A stretch of 64,000 nt of DNA, from assembly GCF_037325665.1 (NCBI RefSeq), contig NC_090249.1, positions 36,175,069-36,239,068 of the forward strand, in the 5' to 3' direction. Origin of the DNA: Littorina saxatilis. Its lineage: Eukaryota > Mollusca > Gastropoda > Littorinimorpha > Littorinidae. This document shows positions 56,301 to 64,000 of the stretch, piece by piece. The position numbers were made by a program, and so were the translations under genes. The stretch's first letter is position 1. Each line of letters begins with the position of its first letter. The notes beneath the pieces were generated by a model. It was not told the origin of the DNA and ran no database searches. It worked only from the letters and a program-made list of their open reading frames with translations.

Positions 56301-57632
56301 GTTAAGCAAACAAATTACATATTATGACGAGCTTACCTGAGTAAGTGAAGTCTAATTGTGGTTTTATCGACCACAATGTAGAGAGGAAAGGGATTACGTG
56401 AGAGATAGAACGCGGGAATACGTCACTGTTTAACGACGTGTAAATGGTGCAGAAAAAAGAGAAAGAGAGAGGAAAGGGATAGGGAGGGAAAACGGTTATC
56501 AGTATAACTCTGAAGACAACTTAGGGCGAGGCACGTAATCCCTTTCCTCTCTACATTGTGGTCGATAAAACCACAATTAGACTTCACTTACTCAGGTAAG
56601 CTCGTCATAATTATGTAATTTTATCTCCCACAATTCCGAGAGGAATGGGTCACGTGAGACTTTAAAGTCTGCAACATTTACACCCTAGCACTGTCGATGA
56701 ATTGAAATACATATAAACCTACCCCAATTCTTCATGACAGAACAGCCTGTCCAAAACTCCTCCCACTGTCCACTGGTTTCTTGTAAAAAGTTGTGAATGT
56801 GTTAGCCCGACGCCAACCAACAGTCTTCAGAATGGTTGCCAGAGGAATTTTACTTGCAGCTTTACTAGATGCAGCGGAACGAGTTGAATGCGGCGTAAAT
56901 ATTGTCATGTCAATACCCGCTTTTTGTAATCCAATCTTTGTCCATCGACGGATAGTATCTCTCGACACCGCTTTGTGAGGGGCTGTCCAACTGATAAAGA
57001 GTCTCGTTTCCGTTCCTCTAAATGCACGAGTTCTTTTGACATATTGTTTCAAATAATGTACAACACAAATTGCCAAATCAGACGGAAAAGCACAAAATAC
57101 CACTTCATTCTGATGTTTGTTTGGGCCAGAAGTTTTGAGCAAATCCCCAAACCTACATCGTACATCTTCCTTTGTCCAACTCATGTTACGCAAGCATTCA
57201 AAAGCAAGATGATTGTTTAAGGTTAATACCAAGTCTCAGCAATAAGAGTCACCGACTGAAAAGTAGTAATACTAGCGTCAACTGCTCAGATGTTCCATTA
57301 CATCTCTATTTCTGTATTTTATTTTATTTCTTCTCCTCTGCAAGCCAGTCACAGCCACACATTCTCTTTTCTTTGTTTTCTTAACAGGCAGTCATACAGG
57401 AACTTGGTTCCTGGACCTGAAAAACGGCACCGGCGCTGTTGGCAAAGGAGAGCCTGCAACGAGGGCTGACTGCACCATGAAAATGGACAGCTCCCTCTTC
57501 ACCGACATGTTTGCCGGCAAGGCAAGTCCCACAACTTCTTTCATGATGGGCAAACTGAAGATCAAAGGCGACATGTCTCTTGCCATGAAACTGGAGAAAC
57601 TCATGCAGCAGACGCAGAAGTCCAAGTTGTGA
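47370..57632 (+). CDS. HSDL2: HSDL2: SDR dehydrogenase fused to an SCP2 sterol-carrier domain
   Basis: This is a peroxisomal short-chain dehydrogenase/reductase of uncertain substrate, linked to fatty-acid metabolism (family knowledge). Exons are 47370-47386, 47476-47639, 48702-48915, 49627-49730, 50646-50747, 51523-51723, 55624-55875 and 57388-57632, all GT-AG and in phase. They give 432 residues against about 418 in human. TGASRGIG (16-23) binds the cofactor, NNASAISL follows, and YTMAK (168-172) is the catalytic pair. After a Ser/Ala/Thr-rich linker, the SCP2 domain (about 320-432) includes GTWFLDLKNGTG and MMGKLKIKGDMSLAMKLEKL. The C terminus SKL is a canonical PTS1. An alternative terminal exon (52509-52621) gives a 304-residue form. 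It is head to head with SCPx. Confidence 0.96.
47476..47639 (+). CDS. HSDL2: HSDL2 exon 2 (cofactor loop)
   Basis: It encodes KLVGRTVFITGASRGIGKAI, then TAEPHPKLPGTIYTAAKE. It holds the glycine-rich TGxxxGIG motif. Confidence 0.97.
47859..48181. mobile_element. Foldback MITE, copy 2 (HSDL2 intron 2)
   Basis: It is nearly identical to 44521-44839, including the hairpin (48043-48181). One copy therefore lies in each gene of the divergent pair. Confidence 0.85.
48182..48701. other. HSDL2 intron 2 remainder: unassigned
   Basis: AT-rich; no feature was recognised. Confidence 0.5.
48702..48915 (+). CDS. HSDL2: HSDL2 exon 3 (NNAS motif)
   Basis: It encodes EDAGGKALPCIVDIRNEEQV, then KKFGGIDILVNNASAISLTG and RYDLMNGINARGTYL. 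It is very close to the human sequence. Confidence 0.97.
48916..49626. other. HSDL2 intron 3: unassigned
   Basis: No repeat or exon was recognised. gaaataaag-type AATAAA strings occur on the + strand near 49375 and 49590, without support for use. Confidence 0.45.
49627..49730 (+). CDS. HSDL2: HSDL2 exon 4
   Basis: It encodes SQACLPHLLKSQNAHILNIS and then PPLNMAAKWFKGHV. The serine in LNIS is the usual SDR active-site serine position. Confidence 0.96.
49845..50348 (+). mobile_element. Non-autonomous Helitron-like element, ~504 bp
   Basis: It begins TC (tctatatatatatacgactt) after A and ends CTAG before T, which is the Helitron A/T insertion rule with 5'-TC and 3'-CTRR. A hairpin acccggtgaagcgggt lies 6 bp before the end (50323-50338). 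The inside has a GT tract, subrepeats of agaaggtcactgtc and the phrase tttatctcccttccttcgtg twice. No Rep/helicase. Confidence 0.72.
50646..50747 (+). CDS. HSDL2: HSDL2 exon 5 (catalytic YxxxK)
   Basis: It encodes AYTMAKYGMSMCALGMSEEY, then RDEGVAVNTLWPRT. Y168 and K172 are the catalytic pair. Confidence 0.97.
51120..51488. repeat. ~60-bp minisatellite, 6 copies, beside HSDL2 exon 6
   Basis: Units carry gcacctgtgcgcttgcatgt, then ggtttaacattgtgagtg and a variable GT run. It ends about 35 bp before the exon 6 acceptor. Confidence 0.92.
51523..51723 (+). CDS. HSDL2: HSDL2 exon 6
   Basis: It encodes AIYTAAMEMLGGGPEVAKQC, then EIMADAAYAILTKDSRNFTG and YDCSPG. It matches human AIHTAAMDMLGG and DAAYSIFQKPKSFTGNF. 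The phase 1 donor can join exon 7 (alternative) or exon 8. Confidence 0.97.
51781..51942. mobile_element. pogo-like MITE
   Basis: It runs from CAGTGGAACCCCCTTTTAAG to the inverted right end gggggggttccactg, followed by TA. Same family as 22390, 57 bp after the exon 6 donor. Confidence 0.8.
52049..52355 (+). mobile_element. tRNA-derived SINE (second family), with TSD
   Basis: The head has ggcctagtggtaaggcgtcc (A box) and gggttcgaaccc (B box). The body ends ggctgggcgttaagcaaaca with a (caaa)n tail. The target repeat atggagctagag lies at 52037-52048 and 52356-52367. A near-identical copy is at 56013. Confidence 0.9.
52509..52621 (+). CDS. HSDL2: HSDL2 alternative terminal exon (short SDR-only isoform)
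   Basis: After gtgaatgttcag this 113-nt exon continues the phase of exon 6. It encodes GHPLLLDGYLDPKEGDNYIQ, then AISGDAVRAGLMRKLKE and TGA. GHPLLLDGYLD parallels human GHPLQPDFFLD, and exon 8 encodes GSNLLPDFFLD at the same place. A transcript ending here would give 304 residues without SCP2 or SKL. No poly(A) site was confirmed; the nearest AATAAA is about 300 bp on. Confidence 0.7.
52864..53172. mobile_element. Foldback MITE with G27 run
   Basis: The ends tcaggcatgggaat and attcccatgcctga are inverted. The inside has repeated ccgccgaaa motifs and a run of 27 G (53038-53064). Confidence 0.75.
53400..53670 (-). mobile_element. Decayed fragment of the 23146-type element
   Basis: In reverse it reads a variant of gattgagatgaggt...agagcgattg...gatcttcataaaac, the head of the 23146 element. 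Confidence 0.5.
53975..54088. mobile_element. pogo-like MITE fragment
   Basis: The right end gggggttccactg before TA and the core aaaaacaaggtcttag place it in the 22390 family. Confidence 0.55.
54128..54874. mobile_element. TIR element, ~750 bp
   Basis: ggctcacgtaag and its complement cttacgtgagcc bound it. It holds a G run (54359-54380) and two 58-bp tandem units (54664-54779) with gtccccgtaagtaggctaca. Confidence 0.6.
55440..55623. repeat. Tandem duplication including the HSDL2 exon 8 acceptor
   Basis: The intron end plus exon start (caggaagcaaactgctccca) at 55481 is repeated as caggaagcaacctgctccca at 55621. Upstream text (caatatcttta / caacatcttta, then gctaac/gcttatcaac) is shared as well. 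Confidence 0.85.
55624..55875 (+). CDS. HSDL2: HSDL2 exon 8 (linker and start of SCP2 domain)
   Basis: It encodes GSNLLPDFFLDVSPEQLAQQ, a Ser/Ala-rich linker and LLEGLLSEELVQRVKGVFQF. The last part matches human DSLSDDVVKATQAIYLFELSG. The donor is gtgagc, phase 1. Confidence 0.96.
56013..56310 (+). mobile_element. tRNA-derived SINE (second family), second copy
   Basis: It is nearly identical to 52049-52355. Its aagcaaacaaa tail directly abuts the palindromic arm of the DIRS-like fossil. Confidence 0.88.
56324..57240 (-). mobile_element. DIRS-like tyrosine-recombinase fragment (fossil) in HSDL2 intron 8
   Basis: A minus-strand frame (57232-56732) encodes a tyrosine-recombinase catalytic domain. 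It has the box PHSTRSAASSKA (H-x-x-R), the W of GWRRA and the Y of FYKK. Next to it, two exact 77-nt arms (56324-56400 and 56532-56608) face each other around 131 bp. YR followed by inverted arms is the DIRS layout also seen at 1-2813. Reverse transcriptase and RNase H parts are absent, so it is a fragment. It is antisense to HSDL2. A young age is suggested by the exact arms. Confidence 0.75.
57388..57632 (+). CDS. HSDL2: HSDL2 exon 9 (SCP2 domain, PTS1)
   Basis: It encodes GSHTGTWFLDLKNGTGAVGK, then DCTMKMDSSLFTDMFAGKAS and MMGKLKIKGDMSLAMKLEKL, ending QKSKL and TGA at 57630-57632. SKL is the canonical peroxisomal signal. Confidence 0.97.
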
Positions 57633-57761
57633 TGAGTGAGAACGTGTTGTTTGATGGCTTCAATGAAATGTAAGCGTTTTTGTTCTTCTGCTAGGGGAAA
57701 ACTGTGTACATGTGTACAGTCCATGACGTAATTATGCTGTAAGAGAAAGACTGAATGCTCA

Positions 57762-57767
57762 AATAAA
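57762..57767 (+). terminator. HSDL2: HSDL2 poly(A) signal candidate
   Basis: AATAAA lies 130 bp after the stop. A second candidate lies at 58425-58430. Choosing between them needs transcripts. Confidence 0.55.
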
Positions 57768-57845
57768 TGATAGGAGTAGTGATGGGAAGTTTTGCGTGAA
57801 TACAAGGGTTTTCTCATGGTCTTTAGAATGTGCATGTTACAACAA

Positions 57846-58015
57846 GGGCTGAGGTGCATGAAACAAAACTGGGTGCCATCCAACTGGGTGGGAACCAGCT
57901 GTGGGGTGTGATTGGTTGAAATCACAACAAATCTCAATTCCAACAAATCCGACCCCACGGCTGCGTATCTCCCAGTATGGTAGCACCCAGTTTTGCTTTG
58001 TGCACCTCACTCCAG
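57846..58015. mobile_element. Short foldback MITE (copy 2)
   Basis: gaggtgcatgaaacaaaact and the inverted gttttgctttgtgcacctc bound it. It is related to 35623-35795. Confidence 0.7.
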
Positions 58016-58900
58016 ATTTATGAGATCTCTCCATTATTACCTTGTCCAGGAAACACTTTTTGACCACTGCGATTAACCCAATCTTTATGAGAAACAAGAG
58101 CATTCCTATCTAGTGTTTCCAAATCCAATATTGTGCATGCACCTACAGTGCAAGATTTTCTGGAGAGGTTTAGAAAATATGATTTCCTCAAGGCATTGTT
58201 GATAAATGTTTCTAGGAATACCACTTATTTGTTGGTATTTTTGTGGAGGTGGAAGCGGGAGGAGTGCAGAGGGCTTAAGTGTGGAGGGACAGAGCAAGTA
58301 CGTTATCAAAGTGTCATTAAAACACTGTCAGAATGTTACAGAATATTGAGTGAAAATGCTATAGAGCTCTGTGTGTGATACATTAGGACAGAGGTGATAT
58401 TTAGTGAGCTGTGTTGTGCTTGGTAATAAAAGAAGCTGTATGTTTCTTACAATTTATCACAGAATGTTTGCACACTCAGATATTGTAAGTAAGTATTGTG
58501 GCATTACTAAATCTAGGATCATTAACTCTAGTTTCTTTAACAAGATAAGGCATTGTTTGTATCAAAATCATTGTTTCAAATAACATGATCATGCGATATC
58601 ACTGGAGTGTTGATTTGTTCAGGATATTTACTTTTTATTTATTTAACAAAGGCATTATTCATATTAAACCTCTTTGGGTTTTTTAAAATATAAGTACAGT
58701 ACATGTAATACAATTATGAGATATCACTTGCTTGTTAATTTGTGGGGAACGAAGATGTCCAGTGGTTGTGAGACCGATATATGTTCTGAGATTAAAACCA
58801 TGATTTAATCACATATTCTTACTCCAATTCTTATGAATGCATTGACTTTAGTCCCACATGCTAGATGTCGAAAAACCTCTCAAATTACCTGCCCTTAGTA
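58016..58900. other. HSDL2 3' flank: unassigned
   Basis: AT-rich; possible extended 3' UTR. No gene was recognised. Confidence 0.5.
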
Positions 58901-58959
58901 GGGTGGTAACCAAGCTAAAAGCGACGCCATAGCCGTTGCTATGGCCTGACCTTGCTCAG

Positions 58960-61900
58960 TTACCCATAACACCCTGCGCACCACGCGAGCGCCAGCATCC
59001 GTAATAATCATTCTCGACTTTCGACAACACACGGTGGACGTGTCCGAATTTCGCTCTCACTTTTGGCCTTCACATGCCTGCTCGTCCTTGAGACTAGCCG
59101 GTTCTTGGGGGTCTACCTGTCCGCCTACCTTTTGGTGAGATCTTTCCTGTGTATGTTTGGTATAAATGTTGATAGCTTTGTGTTGAACACGCACGCAGAA
59201 GTTTTTTGTTCTGGGTGACTGTTTTTCGCCGGTCTTAAAATGGCCGACAACAAAGCTAATCTTGGCGCGAGACTGGAAGGTGACAAGGCTCTTAGCCTGG
59301 TTTAGAAAACTATACCTAAGAGTAGCCTAAGAACTTTGATTTGCCTATTATGCGGGTCGTAGATCCGTCAAACAGCACTTCTTTTTATGTTCCTATCCCT
59401 CCGAGGGCGGGTTCAGTTCTTTCACAGCTCGCTTCCCCTGTTGGGGTTAATCAGCCTTTAGGCTCCTTATAGACTTTTTGTTGGATCGTCGTCGGTGCGA
59501 CTGATGAGGGGGGGGGGGGGGGCCGTGTGGCTATTCTTTCCCCTTTCTCTGAGTAAGAGGAATCAGTCAAGGTCCTCCTTTTGGGGGGACTTAACGATGT
59601 TTTGGTCTGTATTTTCAGCTGTTTCAGGCACGATCGGCGGTTCCCGCCCTCCCGTTTGTCAGCTTCGCACTGTGGTCAAGTGCAAATGGCCTGTTCGGTT
59701 CAGCCCGTTTTTTGCCTCTGGTGGCTCTGGGCTGTTCTCGAGCACCCCTTCCTTTAGGAGGGGGGGCCTGCTCCCTGCCTGCGTTTAACCACTCTGATTA
59801 CCGCCGGTACTTCACAGTGTGTTACGCAGCCCCCCGCCAATGGGGGGGGATAGGGGGGGCGCTCCTGCGTCGCACCGTCGCCTGGTGCAAACGGCCAGTT
59901 CGGTTCAGTCCTTTCTGCCACGGGTAGACTGGGTTGTTCGCGAGCACTCTCTCCTTTAGGAGAGGGGGCCAGCTCCCCGCCTGCTTTGGCCGCTCGGCTT
60001 GCTTTTAAACAGCACTGCTGGGTCGGTCAAGCAGCCCCCTTACCGTGAGGAAGGGGGAGTGGGGGGGCACGGTAAGTCACGGCCAGGGCTTGTCCCACTC
60101 TGCCCTTTGCGGGCAGGGGGCCGTGTTAGCTTCCCACCCTTTCCCGCCCCCCGGGCGCGTTCGGGTGGCGGCTTTCCAGGCTACGTTACATACCCCTTCT
60201 CTGCTCCATTTGGGGCAGGGTGGGGGTATCAGTGGCCCACTCTTTCCCGCCCACCGGGCGGGATCGGGTGGGGGCTGGAGTAGCGTTCCACCCTTTCCCT
60301 CCCTCTGAGTTGGATGGGGTGGGCGCTGTTGGACTGTCTTCACGGTCTGTGCCTCAATTGTCCTGGCCCGACAATCGTTCGCCTCCCCTATCGGGGTGGG
60401 CGGGCGGTGGGCTATAGGACTACGGCAGGTGGACGGAGGGGGGTCGGCCGTTGCTCGGTTCGTCTCTCTCCGTCGCTCTTACTGCTGTGACGAGCCACCC
60501 CCCTCCCCATCTGGGGCATGGAGTGGCTCAGGCCTTTCTACACAGCGGGGGTGCTATGTACGGCTTTCCAGGCTACGTTACATACTCCTTCTCTGCTCCT
60601 TTTGGGACAGGTGGCTGTGTTAGCTACCCGCGCTTGTCGCGGGTCCACCCTTTCCCTCCCTCTGGGTTGGACGGGGTGGGCGCTGTTAGACTGTCTTCAC
60701 AGTCTGGCCTCTATGGTCCTGGCCTGACAATCGTTCTTCTCCTCTATCGAGGCCTTTCTACACAGCGGGGGTGCTATGTACGGCTTTCCAGGCTGCGTTA
60801 CATACTCCTTCTCTGCTCCATTTGGGACAGGTGGCTGTGTTAGCTGCCCGCGCTCGTCGCGGGTGGCGGTCGCGGAACAATGAGCTTGACTCTCTTTTGT
60901 TCTCGGCAGGGTGTCTCGCACAGTGGTCAGGGAACAATGAGCTTTGCTCCGTTTTGTTCTCTGCACGGGCTGTGCCGGCTGTCTACCTGGGACAGGCGGA
61001 GACAGAATATACTCTTTCTCTCCAGTCTCCCATTCTTTGTATTCACAATGGTCTGCGGGGACTCGGCTATAGTATCACCTGGCCAGTGGTCATTGTCCTT
61101 AGCCAGCATAGGTCACCCCCCCCCCTCCTAGGGGTGGGTGAGTGATAGGGCTACTTGACTTTGGCAGGTGGACGAGCGAGGATCGGCCGTTTACGGCCGT
61201 TTCTCTGTTTCAGTCCTTGCCCCCTCTAGGGGTTGCTGCTGTGCTGGACCACCCTCCTCCCCACTTGGGGTGAGTTGTGGTTCAAACTAGGTAGTCTGGT
61301 TCTTAGCACTGGGATGCTTCTCTCGCACAGTGGGTGGGGTAGGATGCGCCGGGCCCGGCTTTGTCTTGTTTCTCCACTCTATCTCCTTCTCGGCAGAGAT
61401 CTGTGCCAGTTACCAACCCCTCTTCCCCCCACCTCTTGTTCAGGTGGGCGGTTTTGGGTTGGCAGTCAGAGACTGATCACGCTTTTCATCCACACTCTTG
61501 GCGGTGTTATCGGCAGGAGTATTTAGTGCGCGACCTCCCCGGTCTCCCCTCCTTTTGTGTTTTACACAACTGGTGGTTAGGTTCGGACTCCTGGTTGGAG
61601 GAGGGGGAGTGTATAGGGTTGCCTACTGGTTGTAGGCTTCCCATACATAGAGCGGCTGCTGTTGCAGTTTACTTTGTCCCGGATAGGTTGGGGGTGTCTC
61701 TCTTCCTTCCTCTTCCGGGATGGCTTTGGGTTTTCACAGGCTTTCTCGCAATTTGTTTCATTTGCTGAGTCTCCGGTGATTGCCTACCTCATGCCACACT
61801 TTTGGCTTGTTTCGCACCTTAGGATAGTGGTCTTCATCCTACACCTTTCCCGCTGCTTTTTACGCAGGGGACTGCTGGCTTCGGGGTTTCAGGCTGCTTC

Positions 61901-64000
61901 ATCCTCACTTTTAGTGCGGAAGAAGATAGCAGGGAATTTTCAGGCTCAGGGTCTGATCCGCACTTTTTATTGCCAGGGGCTAGTTTCTGGCTTCGCTTAC
62001 AGACCACAGGGAACATGGAGGTTTTATGATGTTACTCCTCCCTCTCCTCTCTGGAGGAGCTAGGATGGCATGGTTTGGAGTTTTCTGCTTTGGCTGAGAC
62101 TCTCTTCTGTGCTTTCTTATAGGCAATCTTATCCTCCCTGATCGCTCTTTTGGGTTAGGGAGGATGCCTTGGATAAGGCTTTAGCCAGGCTGCTGGCAGC
62201 TTGGGCTAGGGTCGTCACTGAGCGGAGAAGTTTCTCGGTGACGTTTTAGGCCCACACTGTTTTTGCTTGGTGTGATCTCCTTCCTTTACAAGGGGTTTGA
62301 TTTCATGCTGGTTGCAGGAAGCAAGGGTCAGGCTTTTTCGGGGGTTGTTAAGACCTACTCAATAGCTGGAATCTTTCCCTTCCTTCGTGGACCTCTGGCA
62401 GCGCATTTATGCGCTCCCGGTTACAAAGGGGTGTTTTGGTTCAGTGTCGCCTCCCTCTCTGCGGGAGGTGGGTCGGCATGGGCTAGAGCTTTCAGCTTTG
62501 GCTGAGATTTTCCTCGGTGCTCTCACATGAGCTTTCCTTCTGCGTTTCGGCACACAGGAAAGGGCTCGGTTTCTGGGGGTGTTGGTCTCTGGACTATCTC
62601 GGGGGCTGGTTGAGCTTTTTCAAGGTCAATCAGCTTGTCAGCTGCACTTTCTTTTGGTGTTGAACCAGGCTTTTTGCCTGGTGCTCTCAGTAACCAGGCA
62701 AAATTCCGAGCTGTCCTTATCCCAGGTTTTTTACCTGGGCATGCTGTTCGACTTTGTCTCTTGGAAGGTTTATTCTTCACACAAGAGGGAATAGGGAGGC
62801 TATAAGCTCTTTTCACTGCCAGACGGGCACGAGAGCAGGCCTCCCCGGGGTCTTTAGACCCGATCTTCGGTCGGACGGTATCGATAGCTATGCTGGCCCT
62901 CTAGTCTTTCCTCAAGTTTTTTGGGGGGTTCGGCCTCTCAGGTCTGGGACATGAGGGTCCTCCTCCAGAGTGGGTTCCTCCACTCGGGGAGGTGGCTGGA
63001 ATCCTTTTGGATCGCTCAGGGGACTTTTTTCCCTAGCTCTGTTTCCCCCTGGACTTAGACCGCTTTATGGATGCGTTTTCGTCTAGATGGGGCCTGCACT
63101 GGCAATTGCAGTCTTGAGGCTGTGATGTAGACGCAAATCCTTGGGCTACTCTTTTGCCTGAGGTTAGGAGCAGTGGCTCTTAGTCTACTAGCCTTCCCTT
63201 TTTTGCTATTTACAGGCATGGCCTGTTGCATTCGGGCAATTCTTCTGTTGCTTCTTATGTGAACTAGCTGGGGTGAGCAAGTTCTCGCTCCCTGTCAGAC
63301 AGAGTATAGGGGATTCTGATTGAGTTTCACACTAAATCATTTTCTCAGGGGAATTTCTCCCCGGCCAGCTCTGCGATCTGGCCGACTCGCTCAACAGGTC
63401 CTTTCAGGGCTTGCACAGGGGTTGGCCCATCTTCTGACGGGTCTGGAGGCGTGCTGTTTGTGTTTTAGATCATGGGTTCTGACTCTGGTCTTTGGGAACG
63501 AAGCATATATTTCCTCCACTTTATCTGTGTATGCTCCTTTTTTGGCCTCCTTGGCCAATTGGGGATTTAGAGCGGGGGTGCAACTCCTTAGCGCCCCTCT
63601 CTCAAGCCAGGTGGTTTTTCACCTCTGTTTCAGTTTTTGGCTTTGGGCAGCTGGGCCTCTTCTTTGAGGTTCCGGCTTCTCGGCTATCTCAGCTGTTTTG
63701 AAACAAATAGGCCTCTCTTCTGTTGCTCATGGCGCTCTTGTCGGCATGATCAAGGGACCTTGTTTTACGAGGTTTAGAGGCTCCCCCTTGTTTAGCGCGT
63801 GGGACTTTGTTCTACTTACTCTGGGCCTCAGCCCTATAGGGCAGTGAGGCGCATGCGTTTTTGGGGTTTGCCAGAGGATGTAGCCTTAGGGCTTTTGGTT
63901 CCGTTTGTTCACGGTTTTTGGCCAGGTTTTGGGGTTTCAGAAACCTGGTCAATATCCTCTGGTGTTTGATTCCCTCCTCTCGGGAGGATTATCGCTCCGG
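58960..64000 (+). mobile_element. DIRS-like retroelement, 5' and central part (fossil)
   Basis: This GC-rich stretch runs off the right edge. A leader (about 58960-59240) is followed by a possible gag start, MADNKANLGARLEG, at 59249. The region 59500-61500 is rich in G and has a recurring ~100-bp block (ctttccaggctacgttacat) three times. Further on, pieces typical of the DIRS reverse transcriptase/RNase H appear: FYLGMLFDFVSWKVY near 62720 and DLDRFMDAFSSRWGLHWQLQ near 63060. The copy is broken, with many interruptions. It has the same orientation as the element at 1-2813, but the two are separate insertions as far as the window shows. Confidence 0.65.
60160..60860. repeat. Internal repeat block of the DIRS-like fossil, 3 copies
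   Basis: The phrase ctttccaggctacgttacat plus ctctgctcc and ggtggctgtgttagct occurs near 60170, 60560 and 60785. The last two units are nearly identical over more than 100 bp and include cacagcgggggtgctatgta. Confidence 0.8.

Noticed and set aside
57392-57958. 188-residue minus-strand protein
   Set aside because: It overlaps HSDL2 exon 9 in antisense and runs into the 3' UTR. It is a shadow of a conserved exon.
1-64000. A bacterial-style defence or biosynthetic system
   Set aside because: No operon-like run of genes, phage integration site or nuclease/toxin cluster is present. The window is an animal gene region with transposons.

Overview
The window looks like nuclear DNA of a mollusc, most likely a caenogastropod snail. 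The evidence is three intron-rich animal genes with GT-AG introns, tRNA-derived SINEs with caaa/aagaag tails, many foldback MITEs, long (CA)n/(CT)n tracts and DIRS-type retroelements. The phylum call rests on gene similarity and repeat style and is an inference. No bacterial-type operons, rRNA genes or CRISPR arrays were seen.

Layout. 1-2813: the 3' part of a DIRS-like tyrosine-recombinase retroelement fossil. About 2.8-5.8 kb: flank with SINEs and MITEs. 5805-33943 (+): a TTLL7-type tubulin polyglutamylase gene of 17 recognisable coding exons, about 877 residues. Its introns hold a LINE fragment with an open RNase H frame, pogo-like and Tc1-like elements, SINEs and a 31-bp minisatellite of about 35 copies. 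33944-39867: tail-to-tail intergenic DNA with poly(A) signals on both strands near 38.7 kb. 46577-39868 (-): an SCPx-type peroxisomal thiolase gene in six exons, 430 residues, with no SCP2 domain and a PTS1-like C terminus (ARL). 46578-47369: a short divergent promoter region. 47370-57632 (+): an HSDL2 gene (SDR dehydrogenase plus SCP2 domain, C terminus SKL, 432 residues) with an alternative terminal exon. About 58.9-64.0 kb: a second, GC-rich DIRS-like fossil running off the right edge.

Function. TTLL7 adds glutamate chains to tubulin tails. SCPx and HSDL2 lie head to head 792 bp apart, and both carry peroxisome-targeting C termini. One supplies a 3-ketoacyl-CoA thiolase and the other a short-chain dehydrogenase fused to a sterol-carrier domain. 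The vertebrate SCPx fusion (thiolase + SCP2) is therefore split here, with the SCP2 domain on the divergent neighbour. The shared promoter carries an HNF4-like DR1 sequence and two ETS cores.

Most unusual structure. Short local tandem duplications sit on or next to exon boundaries in all three host genes: TTLL7 exons 14, 15 and 16, SCPx exon 6 and HSDL2 exon 8. Some copied splice signals would truncate the protein. One would create an in-frame 36-nt cassette exon. The SCPx terminal exon has two decayed copies behind it. All exon calls come from reading the sequence alone; no transcript or database was consulted.
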